Under the pieces are notes generated by a model. It ran no database searches and was not told where the DNA came from. It saw nothing but the letters and a program-made list of their open reading frames with translations. Position numbers and translations under genes: made by a program. A stretch of DNA of 64,000 bases from Pseudomonas sp. G2-4 (GTDB taxonomy: Bacteria > Pseudomonadota > Gammaproteobacteria > Pseudomonadales > Pseudomonadaceae): NCBI RefSeq assembly GCF_030064125.1, contig NZ_CP125957.1:6554001-6618000 (forward strand), in the 5' to 3' direction. Below are positions 57,974-64,000 of this stretch, one piece after another (position 1 is the stretch's first letter; each line of letters starts with the position of its first letter).

Positions 57974-59320
57974 TCACAGGTTGTACTGCTTGCGTTTGCG
58001 ATAGAGCGTGGACGCATCGATACCCAGGGTCTTGGCCGCCTGGTCGAGGGTGTCGGCGGTGGCCAGCACCGCCCCGATGTGGGCCTTTTCCAATTCGTCG
58101 AGGCTCAGCGCGGCACCGATTCGCGGCGCATTGTTGACCGGTTGCTCGGCCATGCCCAAGTGACTGATTTCGACTTTTTCCTGAGGACAGATAATGCTGG
58201 CCCGCTCGACCACGTTACGCAGTTCGCGGATATTGCCCGGCCAGCGATAACCTAGCAGCGCTTCTCGAGCCTCGTCGCTGAAACCCCGGGCCGGGCGCGC
58301 GTACTCCTTGACGAAGCGCGCCAGGAAGCGATCGGCCAGGGTCAGGATGTCTTCGGTGCGCTCGCGCAACGGCGGCAGGTGCAGGGTGATGACGTTCAGG
58401 CGATACAGCAGGTCTTCGCGAAAACGCCCATCGCGCACCATGTCTTCCAGGTTGAGGTTGGTGGCGGCGAGAATCCGCACATCGGCGCGGCGTGTCACCG
58501 GATCCCCGACCCGTTCGTATTCCTTGTCCTGAATGAATCGCAGCAATTTGGGTTGCAACGGCAGGGGAAAGTCGCCGATCTCGTCGAGAAACAGCGTGCC
58601 GCCGTCAGCCTGGTTGACGCGACCCAATGTGCTCTCACTGGCGCCGGTGAACGCGCCGCGGCTGTGACCGAACAATTCGCTTTCCATCAGTTCAGTGGTC
58701 AGCGACGGGCAATTGATGGTGACGCAGGACTTCTTCGCACGCTTGCTCCAGCCGTGGATCGCCCGGGCCAACTCGCCCTTACCCGTGCCGGATTCGCCGA
58801 GAATCAGGATGTTGGCATCGGTGCTGGCGACCTGGCGAGCGGTTTCAAGCACGACTTTCATCGCCGGGCTGTGGGAGTCGAGGCCGTCCTTGGGTTTGCG
58901 CACTTCCCCTTCGAGGGCTTCGAGCCTGGCCGATAACTGGCGCACTTCAAGTTGCTTGGCGGTCGCCAGGCGCAGTTGATCCGGGCTGCAAGGCTTGACC
59001 AGATAATCGGCGGCGCCGGCCTGGATCGCATCGACAGCGGTGTCGACCGCCGAGTGGGCGGTAACGATCACCACCCGCATCCACGGCGCCTGGACACGCA
59101 TTTGCGCCAGGACATCGAGACCGTTGTCCTCACCCAGGCGCAGGTCGAGAAAACACAAGTCGAACACCTGACGCTGAAGCAGGGTGTCGGCCTGGGCGGC
59201 GCTGTTGGCGGTGGCGACGGTATAGCCTTCGTCTTCCAGGCAGTAACGAAACGTACGCAGGATGGCGGACTCATCGTCTACCAGCAGAATGCGGCCTTGA
59301 TGCTCGGTGGCGGATTCCAT
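57974..59320 (-). CDS. algB: NtrC-family response regulator AlgB (448 aa)
   Basis: Receiver (LLVDDESAI; phosphoacceptor Asp near residue 59 in FLDLRLGED; Lys in YLVKPCS), AAA+ domain with Walker A GESGTGKGE and the sigma54-contacting GAFTGA, Walker B LDEIGDFPL, and a C-terminal helix-turn-helix (LDQAAKTLGIDASTLYRKRKQ). GAFTGA implies sigma54 contact, yet AlgB's requirement for sigma54 in alginate control has been debated (recalled). Co-directional with kinB. Divergent from the small operon at 59754. Confidence 0.95.
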   Translation of the reverse strand: MESATEHQGRILLVDDESAILRTFRYCLEDEGYTVATANSAAQADTLLQRQVFDLCFLDLRLGEDNGLDVLAQMRVQAPWMRVVIVTAHSAVDTAVDAIQAGAADYLVKPCSPDQLRLATAKQLEVRQLSARLEALEGEVRKPKDGLDSHSPAMKVVLETARQVASTDANILILGESGTGKGELARAIHGWSKRAKKSCVTINCPSLTTELMESELFGHSRGAFTGASESTLGRVNQADGGTLFLDEIGDFPLPLQPKLLRFIQDKEYERVGDPVTRRADVRILAATNLNLEDMVRDGRFREDLLYRLNVITLHLPPLRERTEDILTLADRFLARFVKEYARPARGFSDEAREALLGYRWPGNIRELRNVVERASIICPQEKVEISHLGMAEQPVNNAPRIGAALSLDELEKAHIGAVLATADTLDQAAKTLGIDASTLYRKRKQYNL

Positions 59321-59753
59321 TTTCCTACGCTCCTTAATGAATGATGTTGGTTAGTGTCAGAAAAATCGGGCAAGTTGCATGGTCATTTCTGAGGGGATAT
59401 TACTCACCGCGAACGACCCTGTGGACGTCTGACGCCTAAAAGATTGATTTGAGTCCATTTTTTTATCGTTAATGCGCTCCGGGCGGTTCGGCTTGCTGGT
59501 TCCGACAGCTGTTTCTGATGGGCAATTCAAAAAGAATCCAATCCCCCTTTTCCTTCGTTCGTGCAATACGCACGACTCCTTCCCGCGCCATCGTGCAGGA
59601 TGCGCCCTCCGCGTTTTACGCATCAGTTATAAGTTATTGTTTTTATTGATGTTTTATTTGCCAAAAAACTGGCATGCCGACTGCAATGATCTGAGTAACG
59701 TGGCGCTAAGGCGCTTCAACCAGATCACCACTCGGGTGGGGAGGAATTCCAGG
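59321..59753. promoter_or_regulatory. algB - small operon divergent intergenic region with a sigma54-like promoter
   Basis: 433 bp without a gene. TGGCATG-N4-CTGCA at 59670-59685 has the sigma54 hallmark GG-N10-GC (GG 59671-59672, GC 59683-59684), placing a start near 59697, 57 bp upstream of the next ATG. AT-rich stretches at 59430-59470 and 59628-59668 could serve as activator sites. GAGGAATTCCAGG is the ribosome-binding site at 59741-59753. Its use by AlgB is inference. Confidence 0.6.
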
Positions 59754-60041
59754 ATGAATCGTCAAAGTGCCGCCCAATTTCGAATCACTTCCCTGCACGT
59801 CCAGCAGGTTTTGTGGGCTGCCGTAGCGCTGCTGGTCACGCTTGTGGCAGGCCAGCAATTGCTTCTCTGGCATCAGAGCCAACAGCCCGAGGCGCCACTG
59901 GTGTCGATTCAGCGTGCTCCTCAAACCCATTTCAGCTCCGTCAGCAGCGTCGCGGACATTTCCGCTTCCATGCGAATGATGGATGTCGATCAGGTACAGC
60001 CTGTCACCGACATGCCCCGTCAGGAGCGCTGGGTGTTTTAA
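59754..60041 (+). CDS. Small membrane protein (95 aa), start of a three-gene operon
   Basis: Not recognised by family. One hydrophobic segment (VLWAAVALLVTLVAGQQLLLW, about residues 19-39), then a polar, disordered-looking tail ending PRQERWVF. GAGGAATTCC ribosome-binding site is good. It heads a run with the DUF1328 gene (80 bp later) and ivy, in the position of P. aeruginosa PA5482. Probably an inner-membrane protein with its C-terminus outside or in the cytoplasm; function unknown. Confidence 0.8.
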   Translation: MNRQSAAQFRITSLHVQQVLWAAVALLVTLVAGQQLLLWHQSQQPEAPLVSIQRAPQTHFSSVSSVADISASMRMMDVDQVQPVTDMPRQERWVF

Positions 60042-60100
60042 CTTGATGGACCGGTCGTCTACCGCACTGGAACCATCGCCGCCAGACCCTAACTAAATAG

Positions 60101-60286
<186 letters not shown>

Positions 60287-60288
60287 CC

Positions 60289-60753
60289 ATGAAGGCTTCA
60301 ATTAAAGGACTGGCCGCCGCCCTGTTGTTGGGCGGCAGTGCCACGGCAATGGCTGCCAATGATGGACAGATGCGGGTCAATCAGTTGCTTGAAGCAGACC
60401 CGCAGTATCGTCAAACCTGGCAGCAGATCGTCAAAAAGGAAGAACGCCTGCCGGAGTGGGTGATGAACCTGTCGGGCGATTCGGAACAGATGAATGCTGT
60501 CGAGGAAGATGGCGACAAGTATCTGGTCGGCCCGTTGTGCGAAACCCAGGCGACGTGCCGCAGCAAACGCCTGATCGTGGCGTTCAGTTTTGATAAGGAC
60601 GAGGCCTACGCCATGTTGGTGGAAGTCCCTGCCGGATTGCCAGCCGACAAGTCGCCGACCCGTCACGCCGACTACCGTTTCCTCGGTAAACCCGATGACG
60701 GTATGCAGAAACTGTTAATGGAACAACTCAAGAAAGATCCCAACTGGTATTGA
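60289..60753 (+). CDS. ivy: Inhibitor of vertebrate lysozyme Ivy (154 aa)
   Basis: Periplasmic C-type lysozyme inhibitor. Signal peptide MKASIKGLAAALLLGGSATAMA, then the Ivy fold with the disulfide loop CETQATC (E. coli CKPHDC; residues near 85), which occupies the lysozyme active site. YRFLGKPDDGMQKLLMEQLK is the conserved C-terminal part. Corresponds to P. aeruginosa PA5481. Located next to alginate-control genes and after a DUF1328 gene. Confidence 0.9.
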   Translation: MKASIKGLAAALLLGGSATAMAANDGQMRVNQLLEADPQYRQTWQQIVKKEERLPEWVMNLSGDSEQMNAVEEDGDKYLVGPLCETQATCRSKRLIVAFSFDKDEAYAMLVEVPAGLPADKSPTRHADYRFLGKPDDGMQKLLMEQLKKDPNWY

Positions 60754-61456
60754 GTTTTGAAAACGAGAAAAGCAGCCCTGCTTTTCTCTTCTGCACGGCC
60801 CGAGGAGGGCCGCTGCATGACCAGGGGGCCGGGACGCTTTGACTGTTAGGGTCGGAGTGACCTACGGGCACAAGGGGTGCCTGCGAAAGGGCCGGGTCAG
60901 GTAAAAGCTGCGACGCAGGTTCGCGAAGTCGTGATGACTTGGCGAACTTGCGTAGGGCTTGTGCTTCGAAAGGCTCGCGCCAGAGCGGCCTGTTGAAGGA
61001 AGCCACAAGCAGGCCCACACTGCGACATATTGACTCCTGCACTTAACTTATTCCCCCTTGGCTGACCGTATATCGGACAATACCCACGCGAGTCACCTGC
61101 GCAGGTGCGTTTCGGATCGCCACCCTTTTCTCGGTTCTCCGCGTTTATGACTGAAAGCCCGGCTACGCTGAAACGGCCGTTTCACGGCACTTATGCCAGC
61201 TGAAATGTCCTATTCGAACGGCCTGGGACGTGCGTTCCGTTTGCAAAATCTCATGCCGATTCGGCATAGGGTAGGCGGTTACGGCATTAGACGATCCTCC
61301 CTTGCATCGCAATAGTTGCGCCTTTTTTCGCCTGGCAGTAAGCCGCAAGCGCGTGCTCAAGGTGACCTTATATGGGGGCAAAGGTACGAACTCGGAGCGT
61401 CGTCGGCGTTTCGGTACGTGCCTCTGCCCGAGTCCAACTGAAGTAAGGGTAATGAT
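60754..61456. promoter_or_regulatory. Long ivy-gltP intergenic region with structured segments and two perfect palindromes
   Basis: 703 bp without a supported gene. GAGAAAAGCAG/CTGCTTTTCTC (60765-60788) is a hairpin after ivy. A 17-bp stem, CGCAGGTTCGCGAAGTC with GACTTGGCGAACTTGCG (60914-60952), stands out, followed by GCTTGTGCTTC/GAAGCCACAAGC pairs nearby, suggesting RNA structure. Two perfect palindromes, TGAAACGGCCGTTTCA (61169-61184) and ATGCCGATTCGGCAT (61253-61267), lie 200-290 bp upstream of gltP and may bind its regulators. An untranscribed, noncoding reading is possible too. Confidence 0.55.
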
Positions 61457-62788
61457 ATGAAGAAGGCAAGACTAAGCCTCGCTTGGCAGATCCTCATCGG
61501 TCTGGTGCTCGGGATTGCATTGGGCGCGCTGCTCAACCATTTCAGTGCCGAGAAGGCCTGGTGGATCAGCAATGTGCTGCAACCGGCAGGCGATATCTTT
61601 ATCCGTCTGATCAAGATGATCGTGATCCCGATCGTGATTTCCTCGCTGATCGTCGGCATCGCCGGGGTCGGTGACGCCAAGAAACTCGGGCGTATCGGTC
61701 TGAAGACCATTCTTTACTTCGAAATCGTCACCACCATTGCCATCGTCGTCGGCCTGTTGCTGGCCAACTTCTTCCAGCCAGGCAGCGGCATCGACATGAG
61801 CACCCTGGGGACTGTGGATATTTCCAAGTACCAGGCCACGGCGGCAGAAGTCCAACACGAGCATGCCTTCGTCCAGACCATTCTCAACCTGATCCCGTCG
61901 AACATCTTCGCAGCGGTTGCCCGTGGCGAGATGCTGCCGATCATTTTCTTCTCCGTGCTGTTCGGCCTGGGTCTGTCCAGCCTGCAATCGGACCTGCGCG
62001 AACCGCTGGTGAAAATGTTCCAGGGCGTGTCGGAGAGCATGTTCAAAGTTACCCACATGATCATGATGTACGCCCCGATTGGCGTGTTCGCACTGATTGC
62101 GGTGACGGTCGCCAACTTCGGTTTCGCGTCCCTGCTGCCGCTGGCGAAGCTGGTGATCCTGGTTTACGTTGCCATCGCCTTCTTCGCCTTCGTGGTGCTG
62201 GGCCTGATCGCGCGCCTGTTCGGCTTCTCGGTGCTCAAGCTGATGCGCATCTTCAAAGATGAGCTGGTGCTGGCCTACTCCACCGCCAGTTCCGAAACCG
62301 TGCTGCCGCGGGTGATCGAGAAGATGGAAGCCTATGGCGCACCGAAGGCCATCTGCAGCTTCGTGGTGCCCACCGGGTATTCGTTCAACCTCGACGGTTC
62401 GACCCTGTACCAGAGCATCGCGGCGATCTTCATCGCCCAGCTGTATGGCATCGACCTGTCCATCAGCCAGCAATTGCTTCTGGTGCTGACCTTGATGGTG
62501 ACCTCCAAAGGCATCGCCGGCGTGCCGGGCGTGTCCTTCGTGGTGTTGCTGGCCACCCTGGGCAGCGTGGGTATTCCGCTGGAAGGCCTGGCCTTCATCG
62601 CCGGTGTCGACCGCATCATGGACATGGCCCGCACCGCGCTGAACGTCATCGGCAATGCCTTGGCCGTGCTGGTCATCTCCCGTTGGGAAGGCATGTACGA
62701 CGATGCCAAGGGCCAGCGCTACTGGAACTCCCTGCCGCACTGGCGCAGCAAAGAGCCGCTGCCGGTGGGGGAAGTTTCCAGCCATTGA
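61457..62788 (+). CDS. gltP: Glutamate/aspartate:proton symporter GltP (443 aa)
   Basis: DAACS-family transporter with about eight membrane helices and two re-entrant loops. Motifs: LIKMIVIPIVISSLIVGIAG near the N-terminus, the serine-rich re-entrant loop AYSTASSETVLPRVIEKME (near 282-300) and SFVVPTGYSFNLDGSTLYQ (near 308-326, the NMDGT-like substrate/ion segment). Normal length. Corresponds to PA5479. Two palindromes in the upstream spacer are candidate operators. Confidence 0.95.
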   Translation: MKKARLSLAWQILIGLVLGIALGALLNHFSAEKAWWISNVLQPAGDIFIRLIKMIVIPIVISSLIVGIAGVGDAKKLGRIGLKTILYFEIVTTIAIVVGLLLANFFQPGSGIDMSTLGTVDISKYQATAAEVQHEHAFVQTILNLIPSNIFAAVARGEMLPIIFFSVLFGLGLSSLQSDLREPLVKMFQGVSESMFKVTHMIMMYAPIGVFALIAVTVANFGFASLLPLAKLVILVYVAIAFFAFVVLGLIARLFGFSVLKLMRIFKDELVLAYSTASSETVLPRVIEKMEAYGAPKAICSFVVPTGYSFNLDGSTLYQSIAAIFIAQLYGIDLSISQQLLLVLTLMVTSKGIAGVPGVSFVVLLATLGSVGIPLEGLAFIAGVDRIMDMARTALNVIGNALAVLVISRWEGMYDDAKGQRYWNSLPHWRSKEPLPVGEVSSH

Positions 62789-62799
62789 TGCGCCTATCC

Positions 62800-62893
62800 C
62801 CTGTGGGAGCGAGCTTGCTCGCGATTGCGATGTGTCAGCCAACATCAATACTGACTGAGCCGACGCCATCGCGAGCAAGCTCGCTCCCACAGG
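62800..62893. repeat. REPIN, family B, downstream of gltP
   Basis: CTGTGGGAGCGAGCTTGCTC at 62801 and the inverse arm 62868-62893, 42 bp apart; same family as 39382-39472. Confidence 0.9.
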
Positions 62894-62913
62894 GGGGGCT
62901 GCGCAGTGACTAG

Positions 62914-62940
62914 CAAACCCCGGAGAAATCCGGGGTTTGT
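62914..62940 (+). terminator. Rho-independent terminator after gltP
   Basis: CAAACCCCGGA/TCCGGGGTTTG hairpin with loop GAAA-type, followed by T-rich TGTCGTTT. Confidence 0.88.
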
Positions 62941-62992
62941 CGTTTCTGCCAGCCCCGCTATCATTCGCCGCATCTTCCGGGGGATTTAACCG

Positions 62993-64000
62993 ATGCTCAA
63001 TGGCCTGTGGCTTGGCTTCTTTATCGTGGCAGCCGTGTCGGCGCTGGCGCAGTGGTTGATCGGTGGCAACGCCGGCATCTTCGCCGCCATGGTGGAAAGC
63101 ATCTTCGCCATGGCCAAGCTGTCGGTAGAGGTGATGATCCTGTTGTTTGGGACCTTGACCCTTTGGCTGGGATTCCTGCGGATCGCCGAAAAAGCCGGCA
63201 TCGTCGACTGGCTGGCCAAGGCCCTCGGCCCGCTGTTCTTACGCTTGATGCCAGAAGTACCGGCCGGCCATCCGGCCATCGGCCTGATCACCCTCAACTT
63301 TGCCGCCAACGGCCTGGGGCTGGACAACGCGGCCACCCCTATCGGGCTGAAAGCCATGCGCGCCTTGCAGGACCTCAACCCCAGCCCGACTATCGCCAGC
63401 AATGCGCAGATCCTGTTCCTGGTGCTCAACGCTTCATCGCTGACGCTGCTGCCAGTGACGATCTTCATGTACCGCGCCCAACAGGGTGCGCCGGACCCCA
63501 CACTGGTGTTCCTGCCGATCCTGCTCGCCACCAGCGCCTCGACCTTGATGGGGCTGCTGTCGGTAGCGTTCATGCAACGCCTGCGGCTGTGGGACCCCGT
63601 GGTGCTGGCCTATCTGATTCCGGGGGCGTTGGTGCTGGGCGGCTTCATGGCGCTGCTGGCAACGCTCTCGGCCACGGCGCTGGCGGGGCTGTCGTCGATC
63701 CTGGGCAACCTGACCCTGTTCGGCTTGATCATGATGTTTCTGGTGGTGGGGGCCCTGCGCAAGGTCAAGGTGTATGAAGCCTTCATCGAGGGCGCCAAAG
63801 AGGGTTTCGACGTCGCCAAGACGTTGCTGCCGTACCTGGTGGCGATGCTCTGCGCTGTTGGCGTGCTGCGCGCCTCGGGGGCGCTGGATTTCGGCCTCGA
63901 CGGCATTCGGCACCTGGTGCAATGGGCCGGCTGGGACACGCGTTTCGTCGATGCTCTGCCGACCGCCATGGTCAAGCCGTTCTCCGGCAGCGCAGCGCGG
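62993..64000 (+). CDS. Nucleoside-recognition (SpmA/SpmB-like) membrane protein, cut by window end
   Basis: Multi-pass inner-membrane protein with the gate/nucleoside-recognition pattern: TLWLGFLRIAEKAGIVDWLAKALGPLFLRLMPEVPAGHPAIG and NFAANGLGLDNAATPIGLKAM (near residue 105), then a second half that resembles the first (YLVAMLCAVGVLRASGALD, SGSAAR) as in fused SpmA-SpmB proteins. The frame is open through the last base, 336 codons; the C-terminus is missing. Corresponds to PA5478. Substrate not known. Confidence 0.88.
   Translation, partial: MLNGLWLGFFIVAAVSALAQWLIGGNAGIFAAMVESIFAMAKLSVEVMILLFGTLTLWLGFLRIAEKAGIVDWLAKALGPLFLRLMPEVPAGHPAIGLITLNFAANGLGLDNAATPIGLKAMRALQDLNPSPTIASNAQILFLVLNASSLTLLPVTIFMYRAQQGAPDPTLVFLPILLATSASTLMGLLSVAFMQRLRLWDPVVLAYLIPGALVLGGFMALLATLSATALAGLSSILGNLTLFGLIMMFLVVGALRKVKVYEAFIEGAKEGFDVAKTLLPYLVAMLCAVGVLRASGALDFGLDGIRHLVQWAGWDTRFVDALPTAMVKPFSGSAAR

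Noticed and set aside
60728..61042. Minus-strand 104-codon frame in the ivy-gltP spacer
   Set aside because: Crosses strong hairpins and the ivy stop region; no motif or ribosome-binding site. Structure of the DNA explains the region better.

Overview
This window is the replication-origin region of a Pseudomonas chromosome, most likely a member of the P. fluorescens species complex. The evidence is the gene order parB-parA-rsmG-mnmG / mnmE-yidC-yidD-rnpA-rpmH / oriC / dnaA-dnaN-recF-gyrB, protein sequences typical of fluorescent pseudomonads, the kinB-algB pair, an hdtS/lptA-type acyltransferase, and two REP repeat families of the kind common in P. fluorescens genomes. The high-GC coding sequence contrasts with two AT-rich, DnaA-box-bearing intergenic regions. 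No rRNA, tRNA, prophage, insertion sequence or CRISPR array was seen.

Layout. 1-8.7 kb (minus strand): chromosome partition (parA, parB), tRNA U34 modification (mnmG, mnmE), 16S rRNA methylation (rsmG), membrane insertion (yidC, yidD), RNase P protein and ribosomal protein L34. 8.7-9.3 kb: oriC. 9.3-15.5 kb (plus): dnaA-dnaN-recF-gyrB, with two parS sites inside recF. 15.8-20 kb: a GABA permease and a divergent two-component system. 20-26 kb: phospholipid and LPS enzymes (hdtS/lptA, gmhB, lpxL), glycyl-tRNA synthetase (glyQS) and alkylation repair (tag).

26-34.3 kb is an accessory-looking block rich in REP elements. It holds an orphan protein, a FAD oxidoreductase, a VOC protein, a short-chain dehydrogenase, ohr followed by a secreted protein made of eleven 13-residue repeats, a membrane diguanylate cyclase, a TetR/GST pair with duplicated palindromic operators, and an LprI-like protein. 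34.4-44.7 kb: metal and nutrient uptake with stress defence (metNIQ, katE, a lipoprotein, zur-znuCB/znuA, thrB). 44.8-51.5 kb: polA, an ErsA/Spot 42-like sRNA with an AlgU-type promoter, engB, cytochromes c5 and c4, dsbA and an EEP-family protein. 51.5-60.8 kb: envelope and alginate/c-di-GMP signalling (dgcP, ampDh2, a CSS-EAL phosphodiesterase, kinB, algB) and a small operon (membrane protein, DUF1328, Ivy lysozyme inhibitor) behind a sigma54-like promoter. 60.8-64 kb: a structured intergenic stretch with two perfect palindromes, gltP, and a nucleoside-recognition (SpmAB-like) membrane protein cut by the window end.

The most notable signals are: sixteen perfect DnaA boxes confined to 1.9-25.1 kb, including an origin-like mnmG-mnmE intergenic region; the eleven-repeat secreted protein behind ohr; a PolA whose 3'-5' exonuclease site has lost a metal-binding Asp; the GG-N10-GC promoter beside algB; the AlgU-type promoter of the sRNA; and the paired TetR operators. 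All calls come from reading the sequence and from memory of the families; no database search was run.
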